The translations under genes and the position numbers were made by a program. Under the pieces are notes generated by a model. That model made no database searches and was not told where the DNA came from. It saw nothing but the letters and a program-made list of their open reading frames with translations. Positions 32,985-56,989 of a DNA stretch of 64,000 bases are shown here, in pieces. The stretch spans positions 2,170,001 to 2,234,000 of the forward strand of contig JAWUZG010000177.1 of NCBI GenBank assembly GCA_036785705.1, written 5' to 3'. This stretch comes from Acanthornis magna (taxonomy: Eukaryota; Chordata; Aves; Passeriformes; Acanthizidae). Positions within the stretch are counted from its first letter, which is position 1. Every line of letters starts with the position of its first letter.

Positions 32985-34045
32985 ACCCCGCCCCAAATCC
33001 CACCCCAAATCCCACCCCCTCGAATTCCCACCCCTAAATCCCACCCCCTCAAATTCCCACCACCCAAATCCCACCCTAAATCCCACCCCCAAATCCTACT
33101 TCCAAATCCCGCCCCCTTGAATTCCCCCTCCCAAATCCCACCACCCAAATCCCGCCCCAAATCCCACCCCTTCAAATTCCCACCACCCAAATCCCACCAC
33201 CCAAATCCCGCCCCCAATTCCACACCCAAATCCCACCCCCTCAAATTCCCACCACCCAAATCCCACCCCTCAAATTCCCTCCCCCTCAAATTCCCCCTTC
33301 CAAATCCCACCCCCAAATCCCGGATCCAATCCCGCCCCCAAATCCCACCCTCCTCAAATTCCCACCACCCAAATCCCACCTCCAAATCCCACCCCTCGAA
33401 TGCCCACCCACCAAATCCCACCCCTCAAATTACCCCCTTCCAAATCCCACCCCCAAATCCAGGATCCAATCCCGCCCCCAAATCCCACCCCCTCAAATTC
33501 CCCCCTCCCAAATCCCCCCCTCCCCAAATTCTCCGGCTCCTCCTTCCCCTTCCTCCCCAAATCCCACCCCTCAAATCCCACCCCCTCAAATTCCCTGCTC
33601 CTTCCGTCCCCTTCCCCAAAAACCCACCCCGGAAATCCCGGACTCCTCCTTCTGCCCCCCCCCCCCTAAATCCCACCCACCCAAATTCCCCCTCCCCAAA
33701 TCCCCGACTCCTCCTTCTCCCCCCTCCCCTAAATCCCACACCCCAAATCCCGCCCCGGAAATCCCCGCCTCCTTCCCCCTCCCCAAATCCCACCCCCCAA
33801 ATCCCAACCCCAAATTTCTCCTCCCCAAATCCCCGCCTCCTCCTTTTCCCCCAATCCCTCCTCCAAATCCCACCCTCCAAATCCCCACCTCCTCCTTCCC
33901 TCCCCAAAGCCCCCTCCCCAAATCCCCCCCTTTTCCGGCCGGCGCCCACTCCCGACTGCTCCTCCCCCCTCCCCAAATCCCACCCCCGCAATCTCATCCC
34001 CCAAATCCCCCCTCCCCAAATCCCACCCCCCCTTTTCCAGGGACC
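32985..34045. repeat. CCAAATCCCACCCCC satellite downstream of CHKB
   Basis: Over 1 kb of short irregular C-rich units (AAATCCCACCCC, AAATTCCCACCA, CTCCTCCTTCCCC), purine-poor on the plus strand. It starts about 35 bp after the CHKB poly(A) signal. No coding content. Confidence 0.85.
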
Positions 34046-34234
34046 CCCAATCGCCGCGGGGCAGAGGGAGGGGGGGCTGGGGGGACAAGGGACACGTCGG
34101 GTGACAGAGGGGGCGCGGGGGGGGCTCTTTGGGGTGGGGGTGGCGGGGGATGGAGACCCCTCCCGGTGCCACTTCGGGGGGTGGGCAGGGCATAGGCAAG
34201 GGACAGTCACAGAACGAGCAGGGGACAGGCAGGG

Positions 34235-34465
34235 CACAGTGTCCCGGGTTCGTGTCCCTGTCCCGGGATGTGTGTCCCTGTCCCGGGATGACGATCCTTG
34301 TCCCGGGTTCGTGTCCCTGTCCCGGGGTGTGGCTCCCCCCGAGGATGTCAGTGTCCCCCGAGGATGTCGGTGTCCCCCGAGGATGCCGATGTCCCCCGAG
34401 GATGTCAGTGTCCCCCGAGGATGTCGGTGTCCCCCGAGGATGCCGATGTCCCCCGGTGTCCCCTG
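34235..34465. repeat. GAGGATGTCGGTGTCCCCC repeat
   Basis: Two short arrays: about five GTCCCTGTCCCGGGATG-like units, then about eight 19-bp units CCCCGAGGATGTCGGTGTC. They lie in the CHKB-CPT1B intergenic region. Confidence 0.8.
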
Positions 34466-34599
34466 GGAGGTCGCTCCTTGCCCCGGGATGTCGCTGTTCC
34501 CCTGTCCCCGGCGGTGCCCGTTCTGTCCCGGGATGTCGCTCCCTGTCCCGGGGTGCGGAACCTCCGTGACTGCCGGTGCCGCGCGGGATGTGGGTGTCC

Positions 34600-35260
34600 C
34601 CCTCCGGGTTGTCACGGTCCTTGTCCCCGGTCCCGGCTGTCCCCGTCCTGTCCCGGGACGCGCACTGCCCGCCGCGGGACTCCGCTTCCCCCGGGATGCC
34701 GCTCCGTGTCCCGGGATGTGAGTCCCGCCCCGGGCTCTGGGTCCCCCCGGGGTGTCGCGGTCCCTGTCCCGGTGTGTCGGGGCCCCCCCCGGTGCCGCGG
34801 TCCCCCCGGGGGCGGAGCGGTGCCGCTGCCCTCGGGGCCCGCCCGCCGCCGGTGTCCGGTTACCGGCTGGCGGCTGCGGGGCCGCAGGAGCCGCCGTCCC
34901 GCGGAGCCGCCGCCCCCGCGCCCCCCACGCAGGTACCGAGCCCCTCCGGGGGGAGGGGGCGCGCACCGGGAGCCCCTCGGGAGCCCCGCGGGGGCGGTGG
35001 CGGCGCGGGGAGCGCGGGGACACCCCCGGCACCGGGAACGTCCCGTCCGTGCCCGCCGCGCCGCGCCCGGTGACAAGTCCCACGCGTGTCCGTGGGGAGC
35101 CACCCCCGCGCCCCCCGCCCCTCTGGGGTCCCCTCACGGGGTCCCGCCGGGGTCCCGGGCCCGGCCCGCGGTGACCTTGGGCGGGGCGGCGGGGGGGACA
35201 CCGGCAGGGGGAGTGTCCGCGGGGGACGCTGAGTGCCACCCGCGGGAGGGACACGCGGGG
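34600..35260 (+). promoter_or_regulatory. CPT1B: CpG-rich block, candidate CPT1B promoter / non-coding first exon
   Basis: Non-tandem CpG-dense sequence about 2 kb upstream of the CPT1B start codon. The first coding exon of CPT1B begins with a spliced 5'UTR (acceptor at 37008), so at least one upstream non-coding exon must exist and this is the best candidate region. No TATA box or specific start could be identified. Confidence 0.35.
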
Positions 35261-35269
35261 GGCGCGAGT

Positions 35270-35830
35270 GGCGGGACGGGCTGGGCAGGGATGCGACGGG
35301 CAGCGCCGGGACGGGCAGCGCCGGGACGGGACGGGCAGCGCCGGGATGGGCAGCGCCAGGATGGGCAGTGCCAGGACGGGCAGTGCCAGACCAGGACGGG
35401 CAGTGCCAGGACAGGACGGGCAGTGCCATACTGAGCAGTGCCGGGATGGGCAGCGCCAGCCTAGGACGGGCAGCGCCACACCATGCAGTGCCAGGACGGG
35501 CAGCGCCAGGACGGGACGGGCAGTGCCAGGATGGGCAGTGCCAGACCAGGACGGGCAGTGCCAGGATAGGCAGTGCCAGGATGGGCAGTGCCAGGGCGGG
35601 ATGGGCAGTGCCACACCATGCAGTGCCAGGACGGGCAGTGCCAGACCAGGACAGGCAGTGCCAGGACGGGACGGGCAGTGCCACGATGGGCAGTGCCAGA
35701 CCAGGACGGGCAGTGTCAGACCAGGACGGGCAGTGCCACACCATGCAGTGCCAGAATGGGCAGTGCCAGGATGGGCAGTGCCAGGCTGGGCAGTGCCAGG
35801 CAGTGCCGTGGGCACACTGTGCCATGCCAG
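35270..35830. repeat. 15-bp minisatellite CAGTGCCAGGACGGG
   Basis: About 35 units of 15 bp, with occasional ACCATG or ACCAGG insertions. Transition from CpG-containing (GCCGGGACGGGCAGC) to CpG-depleted versions runs left to right, as expected from methylation decay away from the CpG block. Confidence 0.85.
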
Positions 35831-36580
35831 GCTTGCGCAGTGCAGTACCACACCGTGCTGTGCCATGCCATGCCACAGTGCCACGCCGAGATGTGCCCTG
35901 CAGTGAGACACAGGATGGTGGCACGCCGCGGGCACAGCATGGTGCGGTGCAGCCTGGCAGTGCCACGGCACCCTGCAGGGCTGGGGGATGAGGTTCGATG
36001 CCCTGGTGTGCCAGGCCAGGCCGTGCCGTGCTGTGCCACCGCTGCCATGCCATGCAGTGGCTGCATTGGGGTGTCACAGCGTGCAGTGTGGTGCCCATGG
36101 GGTGCCGTGGGGCACAGTGTGGTGCCCATGGGGTGCCGTGGGGCACAGTGTCATGTCCATGGGGTGCTGTGAGGCACAGTGTGGTGCCATGGGGTGCCGT
36201 GGGGCACAGTGGGGCGATGCCCCGAGGTGCAGCTGGCACCACAACCCCGGTGTGAGCAGGTCCTGCCAGGCCGTGCCTGTCACCCTCAGCCCGAGGCCAC
36301 CCCTGGGAAAGGCCCCCCTGAGCTGCCCCGTGGTGGGGACGGGGGGTCACCCCCCTGGGCACCGCAGCCCCTGGGCTTGGCACTGGCTGTGCCCACACCG
36401 GGCAATCCCGAAGCCCTGGGGGCGTCATGGCACACCCGGAGCGAGGCGGGGGTCTCCAGGGACCCTGCGGTGGCACAGTGACTTTGTGGCACTCGAGGGA
36501 CCCTCGTGGTGGCACAGTGACTTTGTGGCACTCGAGGGACCCTCGTGGTGGCACAGTGGCTTTGTGGCACTCCGGGCCCC
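35830..36580. repeat. ATGGGGTGCCGTGGGGCACAG and GTGGCACAGTGACTTTG repeats
   Basis: Four 31-bp units with CCATGGGGTGCCGTGGGGCA occur at 36090-36215. Three 36-bp units with GTGGCACAGTGACTTTGTGG occur at 36470-36575. The sequence between them (36215-36465) shows no recognisable gene. Confidence 0.7.
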
Positions 36581-37030
36581 CCGGCCGTGTCCGTGCTGTC
36601 GTTCCCGCATTCCTGCAGGGGACAAGGGGACAGCGTGTGCCGCGTGCCAGGGCAGGGGACAGCGTGTGCCACGTGCGGGGGCAGCTGCTGGGGTCCGGCC
36701 GCGGGCAGGGCCCGGGGTGCCCTCCCCGATGTCCCCTCTGGGGCCGGCGCTGGCGGCGGTGACAGCGCTGACCCTTCCCTCAGTGGGCACCGGGCCAGCG
36801 CCGCGTGACGCCGCGGTGACACCGCTGTGACACGGGCTGGGGGGCTCCCGCGGGCCACCGCCGGGCTGGCACCGCCCCCGGGTGACACCGACGGAGGGCA
36901 CCCACCGCTCTGTCCCTGTGCCACCGGCCCGGGGTGCCCTGCCCGTCCCAGGCGGCGCTTCCTGGGGGTGGCCGTCCCCGTGCCCATCGCCCCCGTGTCC
37001 CCCCGCAGGTGCCACCAGCAGGTCCCCACG

Positions 37031-51195
<14,165 letters not shown>

Positions 51196-51280
51196 CCGGG
51201 GGGCTCCGGGGGGACCGGGGGGGCCGCGGCGCCCCGGGAATGAGGAGGGGCCCGGGGGCTGCTGCCCTGGACCCGCCCCT

Positions 51281-51286
51281 AATAAA
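51281..51286 (+). other. CPT1B: Poly(A) signal of CPT1B
   Basis: AATAAA followed by AGC, 86 bp after the CPT1B stop codon at 51193-51195. It implies a very short 3'UTR. Confidence 0.9.
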
Positions 51287-51354
51287 AGCTCTTGGTGTGA
51301 CCCCGCCTGTGCCACGGGAATGGGACCCCCGCGCCGGGCAGGGACCCCCGGGGC

Positions 51355-51985
51355 AATCCGTGGGGTGGGTCCATGGGCTGTATCCATGGGGTGTATCCAC
51401 AGGATGGATCCGTGGGGTACTGGGGCTTTATCCATGTGGTGCCAGGGTGTTCCCATGGGGTGGATCCATGGGGTACCAGGGGTGTATCCATGGAATGTAT
51501 CCATGGGGTACCAGGGGTGTATCCTCAGGGTGGATCCATGGGGTACTGGGGCTTTACCCATGTGGTGCCAGGATGTTCCCATGGGGTGGATCCATGGGGT
51601 TTTGGGGCGGTATCCATGGAATGTATCCATGGGGTACCAGGGGTGTATCCGCAGGGTGGATCTGTGGGGTACTGGGGTTTTATCCATGGGGTGCCAGGGT
51701 GTTCCCATGGGGTGGATCCATGGGGTGGATCCACAGGGTGGATCCGTGGAGTACTGGGGTTTTATCCATGGGGTGCCAGGATGTTCCCATGGGGTGGATC
51801 CGTGGGGTGCTGGGAGTGGATCTGTGGGGTGTTAGGGGGTGTATCCACGGGGTGCATCCACAGGGTGAATCCATGGGGCATACCCATGGGGTGCTGGGGC
51901 TGCATCCATGAAATGTTGGGGGATGCATCCATAGGATGAATCGATGGGATGCTGGGGGTGCATCCATGGGGTGCTGGAGTGGATC
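51355..51985. repeat. ATCCATGGGGTACCAGGGGTG minisatellite downstream of CPT1B
   Basis: Units of 18-25 bp (GTATCCATGGGGTACCAGGG, GTTCCCATGGGGTGGATCCA) are organised in higher-order repeats of about 130 bp (about 51380, 51515, 51640). The same CCATGGGGTGCTGGGG family recurs at 57640-58540 on the other side of the lectin gene. Confidence 0.85.
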
Positions 51986-52079
51986 CATGGGGTCCCCACC
52001 GAGGGGCCCGGTGGGCACCAGCCAGGGCACAGTGGGTGCATGAAAATCACCATCACGGGGGCGGTCAACCAGGTGCTCC

Positions 52080-53265
52080 ATGCCCATCCCGGGGCTCCGT
52101 GCCCACCCTGGTGATCCATCCCCACCCCGGCGCTCCGTGCCCACCCCGGCGCTCCGTGTCCATCCCGGTGCTCCGTGTCCATCCCGGTGCTCCGTGCCCA
52201 CCCTGGTGATCCCTGCCCACCCCGGTGATCCATCCCCACCCCGGCGCTCCGTGCCCATCCCGGCGCTCCGTGCCGGTCCCCGAGCCGTGCCCAGCGCCAT
52301 CCCGGTGACGGGGGTGCGCAGCGGGGCACGGCGGCACGGGCGGGCCCCGCGCAGAGCCCCTCGGCCGTGTCCGGCCCGGGGGTCGCCGCGCCCCGGGTGG
52401 CACCGCGCTGGCACCGTCCCCTCCCTCCCCGCCGCCACCGCCCGCAGCCGCCCGGCGCCGCCAGCCCGGAGCCAGCGGCGGGCGAGGGAGGGGCCAGGCC
52501 GGGCACGGGGACAGGGGACACCCCCGGGAGAGGGGACAGAGCGGGGACACGGACCGGGGACACTCCGGGAGAGGGGGCAGGACGGGGACAAAGACAGAGA
52601 CCCCCGGCAGAGGGGACAGGGACAGAGACCCCCCCGCGGGCATCCCCCGCCCGGGGAGCGTCCCCTGGGGTCACCGTCACCCCGCGCCGCCGGGGACGTG
52701 TCCTCCCGGAGCCCCCACGGCGGAGCTGCACTGTCCTGGGCGCTGTGGGGACACCGGGGCCACCGGCGGGAGCCGGGTGGGCTGGCCCGGGGCCCCGGAG
52801 CGCGTGTGGCTGTTCGTGTCCCTCGGTCCGTGTCCCTCGGTCTGTCCCTCGGTCTGTCCCTCGGTCTGTCCCTCACTCCGTGTCCCTCACTCCGTGTCCC
52901 TCACTCCGTGTCCCTCACTCCGTGTCCCTCGGTCTGTCCCTCGGTCTGTCCCTCATTCCGTGTCCCTCGGTCTGTCCCTCGGTCCGTGTCCCTCATTCCG
53001 TGTCCCTCATTCCGTGTCCCTCACTCCGTGTCCCTCGGTCTGTCCCTCGGTCCGTGTCCCTCATTCCGTGTCCCTCACTCCGTGTCCCTCGGTCTGTCCC
53101 TCGGTCTGTCCCTCGGTCCGTGTCCCTCGGCCTGTCCCTCATTCCGTGTCCCTCTGTCCGTGTCCCTCGGTCCGTGTCCACCGCGGCCGCTCCCCCTCCC
53201 TTATCAGATCCCTTATCCGATCCCTTATCAGATCCTTTGTCAGGTCCCCTATCAGATCTCAGCCC
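52080..53265. repeat. Intergenic tandem repeats and CpG-rich segment, CPT1B to lectin
   Basis: GTGCCCACCCCGGCGCTCC units occur at 52080-52280. A CpG-rich non-tandem block of unknown role lies at 52290-52780. About 35 copies of TCCCTCGGTCTG / TCCCTCACTCCGTG occur at 52815-53180. Five copies of CCCTTATCAGAT follow at 53195-53260. No exon resembling SYCE3 or KLHDC7B was recognised. Confidence 0.7.
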
Positions 53266-53699
53266 GGCCTGGCCACGGCCCCGCCCCCCCCGCACCTTCA
53301 CTCAGGGCAGGGGGCACCCCCCGGGGCTGGCAGCTGCCCAGGGTGTCCCCCTGTGTCCCCCCGTGTCCCCTGTGTCCCCCCGGGTCCGTGCCCGTCACGG
53401 GGGGGGTCCCACGGAGCTGTGACCGTGACCCAGCACTGACCCCCACCCCGCCATGGGGTGACCCCAGGACCCACCAGGGACCCCCAGGTGCCGTCACGGT
53501 GACCGCGGGGACACCAGCGGGGCTGGCGGTGCACGGGCCCCGCGCTGTCCCCCCGGGGGTCCCTGCGGGGCAGCACCGGGGGGCTCGGGGGGGCCGGGAG
53601 GGTGCCCAGGGGAGCGGCCCGGGTGGGGTCACCTGTCCTTTGATGTGGCGCCAGCGGCTCCAGAGCGGAGCCCCCCCGCACCCCGCCCCGCCCCCGCCG

Positions 53700-53764
53700 C
53701 GGCCCTATAAAGGTGTCGGGGTGTCCCTGTGCCGCTGCGCCCGACCGCTGCCGGAGCTGCCGAG
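53700..53764 (+). promoter_or_regulatory. TATA promoter and putative non-coding exon 1 of the lectin gene
   Basis: CCCTATAAAGG gives a TATA box at 53706-53711, the only clear one in the window. Transcription would start near 53736. GCCGAG|GTGCCG at 53764/53765 is a plausible donor for a short non-coding first exon joined to exon 2 (acceptor CCCATGCAG ending at 54220), which holds the start codon. The exon itself is inferred. Confidence 0.55.
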
Positions 53765-53824
53765 GTGCCGGGGGGCTGCGCTGGGGGGCAATGGGGCCCG
53801 GGGGTGCTGGCCGGGGGGCTGGGG

Positions 53825-54185
53825 GCTCTGGGACAGGCGGAGGGGTGCTGGGGGCGGTGGGGCAGGGAATGGGGCGCTGGGGCTGGAGATGAGGCGGTGG
53901 GGAAGGAGATGGGGCTGTGGGGAAGGGAATGGGGCGGTGGGGGCAGGGAATGGGGCAGTGGGGGCTGGGGATGGGGCGGTGGGGCTGGGGATGGGGCGGG
54001 GGGGCTGGGAATGGGGCGGAGGGGCTGGGAATGGGGCGGTGGGGCAGGGAATGGGGCGGTGGGGCTGGGTGGGGGGCGCTGGGGCAGGGAATGGGGCGGT
54101 GGGGCTGTGAATGGGGCGGTGGGGCAGGGAATGGGGCGGTGGGGCTGTGAATGGGGCGGTGGGGCTGGGTGGGGGGCGCGGGGCA
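53825..54185. repeat. 20-bp minisatellite GGCAGGGAATGGGGCGGTGG in lectin intron 1
   Basis: About 18 units of 19-21 bp with GGGGCTGGGAATGGGGCGGT variants, between the putative exon 1 and the signal-peptide exon. Confidence 0.85.
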
Positions 54186-54246
54186 GGGGTGGGTGCCCGG
54201 CCGCCCCCCCGCCCCATGCAGCCCCCCCGTTGCACGAAGGGTGAGG

Positions 54247-56250
54247 ATGAGTCTCGCCGCTTTCCTGGGGCTCTGCCTGCTGGGCTGCCTCGTGCTGCCC
54301 CCCTCGCTGCCGGGTGAGACCCCCAAGCTGCACCCGAGACCCTCAAACTGCACCCGAGACCCCCAAACTGCACCCGAGACTCCCAAACTGCACCTCGAGA
54401 CCCCCAAATTGCCTCCTGAGACCCCTCCTGCACCCTGAGACTCCCAAAACTGCCCCCAAGCCCCCGCCCACCCTCTGCCCCCTCCATCCCTTTCCCCCAA
54501 CCTCACCCCCAAACGGGGCCGGGGGTGTCCTGAGCCGCCCCCAGCTGGGTTTGGGGAGTCCCGGTGACACCCCTGTTCCCCCCAGGGGCTCAGGCCACCA
54601 GGTGTCCCCGGGGGTGGCTGTCCTTCGAGGGACACTGCTACGGCTACTTCGGGCAGGAGCTGAGCTGGAGGAAGGCCGAGGTGGGTGCTGGGGGGGAGCG
54701 GGGGGCGCCGGGGGTCCCCAGGCCCCCCCCGGACGTGGCGGTGTCCCCAGGCGTGGTGCCAGGCCACCCGCGGGGGCCACCTGGCGTCGCTGCACAGCCC
54801 CGAGGAGCACCGGGCGCTCGCAGCCTTCCTCGCGCGGCGGCCGCGGAGGGGCGAGGACGACGAGGAGCGGGAGAAGGAGCGGGAACGGGAACGGGAACGG
54901 GAACGGGAGAAGGAGGAGAGCGTCTGGATCGGCCTGCACCGGCGGGTGCGTGACACGGCTGTGCCCTGCCTGCGCCACCTGCGTGTGCCACCTGTGCCTG
55001 TGCCTGTCCGTGCCCCTGCCTGCGCCACCTGTGCCTGTCTGTGCCTGTCCGTGCCCCTGCGTGTGCCACCTGTGTCTGTGCCTGTGTGTGCCACCTGTGT
55101 GTGCCACCTGTGTCTGTCTGTGCCTCTCGGTGCCCCTGTGTGTGCCCCTGCCTGTGCCGCCTGTGCCTGTGTGTGCCACCTGTGCCTGTCTGTGCCCCTA
55201 AGTGCACCAGCTGTGCCTGTGCCACCTGTGCCTGTGTGTGCCCCTGCCTGCGCCACCTGTGCCTGTCTGTGCCTCTCGGTGCCCCTGCGTGTGCCACTTG
55301 TGCCCGTCTGTGCCCCTGCGTGTGCCACCTGTGCCTGTGTGTACCCCTGCCCGTTCCTGTGCCTGTCTGTGCCCTCGCGTGTGCCACCTGTGCCTGTGCT
55401 TGTCTGTGCCCCTGCATGTGCCACCTGTGCCTGTCTGTTCCCCCATGTGTGCCTGTGCCCGCCTGTGCCCTCGCGGGTGCCACCCGTGCCTGTGCCTGTG
55501 CCTGTCAGTGCTGCCTGGACCTGCCCGCAGTGCCACCTGCGCTCCCTGTCCTCACCCTGAGCCTGTCCCTGCCACACCCTGCTGTCCCCTGCCTGCGCCC
55601 CTGCCTGCCCTGCGACATGTCTGCTGCGTGTGCTGTCACCTGCCGCACCCATCCCGTGTGCCCCCCCGTCCCAGTGTCCCCCCTGTCCCCCTGTCCCAGT
55701 GCCCCCCCTGTCCCAGTGTCCCCCCTGTGCCCCTGTCCCACCTGTCCCCCTGTCCCCCTGTCACAGCGCCAGGCCTGGCTCTGGGCTGACGGCTCCCCAC
55801 GGCGCTACTGGGCCTGGGAGGGTGACGATGGCCCCAAGGGACAGCCCTGCATCGCCCTGGAGGACACGGCAGGTGAGGGGGGCCGGGGGCCGGGGGGGCG
55901 GGAGATCTGGGGAGGGGTCCAGAGGGTCCCTGGCTCTGGGGACAGTCCCTGGCTCTGGGGACAGTCCCTGGCTCTGAGAAGGGGACAATGGTCCCGTGGG
56001 ACTGCCCTGCACACGGCTGGTGAGGGGCACCCGAGGGGAGGGGGGGCTTGGGGAGGGTCAGGGGAAGTCTGGGTGTGTCGGGGAGGGTCGGGGGGCTCAG
56101 GGGGGCTCCGGGGGGCTCCGGGGGGCTCGGGGGGTCGGGGGTCCGGCTGTCGCAGCCCCAGCCCCGGCTCGTGTCCCCGCAGGGTTCATGGCCTGGGAGG
56201 GCGAGGCGTGCGGGGAGCGCAAACCCTTCATCTGCAAATACCCGGCCTAG
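54247..56250 (+). CDS. Secreted C-type lectin-like protein, ansocalcin/struthiocalcin/ovocleidin-17 family (eggshell matrix), 176 aa
   Basis: Exons: 54247-54313, 54586-54680, 54751-54945, 55767-55872, 56183-56250; sum 531 nt. Exon 2 gives a signal peptide ([17 protein letters not shown], cleavage likely before [10 protein letters not shown]). The rest is a single CTLD with six cysteines in the canonical spacing: CPRGW, HCYGYF, AWCQ, QPCIA, EACGE, FICKY. It has the WIGL motif (VWIGLHRR), FMAWEG and the ending PFICKYPA. The form GNCYGYF...LSWRKAEAWC and WIGLH is that of the eggshell lectins ansocalcin, struthiocalcin and ovocleidin-17, which lack a normal Ca-binding EPN/QPD set; none is seen here. 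These proteins are deposited in calcifying eggshell, so a shell-gland role is inferred. Between helix 2 and WIGL an unusual Arg/Glu repeat is inserted (RERERERE), coded by a GAACGG hexamer run at about 54875-54905. Confidence 0.9.
54315..55766. repeat. Repeats in lectin introns 2 and 4
   Basis: Intron 2 begins with five 19-20 bp units CACCCGAGACCCCCAAACTG (54320-54425). Intron 4 (54946-55766) is a TGTGCCACCTGTGCCTGTCT repeat of some 25 variable units, pyrimidine-rich near the acceptor. Confidence 0.75.
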
Positions 56251-56825
56251 GGGGGAGGGCCGCGCCCCCCAGATCTGCAGGCTGCAGTCCCCCGGCTCCG
56301 GGCCCTGACCCCCAACTCACGTCCTGCCCCACAGACCCCTGTCCCCGACCCCAAACCCTGCTCCCAATCCCACCCCCACTGTCCTGACCCCCAAATCCCC
56401 CCTCCTGTCCCCAAATCCCCCCTCCTGTCCCCAAATCCCCCCTCCTGTCCCCTAAGCCCCACACCCCTGCCCCACAGCCCTCCCCCCAGCCCTGTCCCCA
56501 GCCCACCCCCCACAGCCCGGCCCCACAATGCCCTATCTTGCCCCCCAAATCTCACCTCCTGCACCCAACCCCCATGTCCTGCCCCCCAAACCCCAGCGCC
56601 CTGACCCCACCCCGACCCCACTCCCATCTCCAGCCCCCCAACCTCTGGCCCCCTGCCCCCCAATCCCAATCCTCTCCCCCAATCCCCTCCTGTCCCCCTC
56701 CTCCTCTTCCCCTAAACCCAGGACCCCAAACTCCTATCCTGCACCCCAGTTCTGAGCCCCCACCCCCACTGAACGCCCGGACCCCCCAGCCCGCACCCCC
56801 AGCCCCCCGGACATAGGGACCCCCC

Positions 56826-56831
56826 AATAAA
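56826..56831 (+). other. Poly(A) signal of the lectin gene
   Basis: AATAAA about 575 bp after the lectin stop codon. The intervening 3'UTR is C-rich (CCCCCAAATCCCCCCTCCTG units at 56385-56455). Confidence 0.75.
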
Positions 56832-56989
56832 GCAGCCGAAACACCGGAACCCCCCCGTGTCCCTTTGCTGTGTCTGCGCCCCAGAGGTGACACCAACAGG
56901 GGACGGGGACCCCCAGCCCCGTGTGGCCCCCAAGATCCACACAGGGGGATGGGGGTGGGGGGAGCACAAACGGAGGTGTCCCCGGGACA

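Noticed and set aside
51300..53700. SYCE3 or KLHDC7B, expected here from mammalian gene order
   Set aside because: No kelch repeats and no SYCE3-like short helical exon could be read on either strand. The region is repeat and CpG-rich unique sequence.
54315..54440. Alternative coding exon between lectin exons 2 and 3
   Set aside because: The open frame is a CCCCCAAACTGCACC repeat, and exon 2 to exon 3 joining is phase-correct without it.
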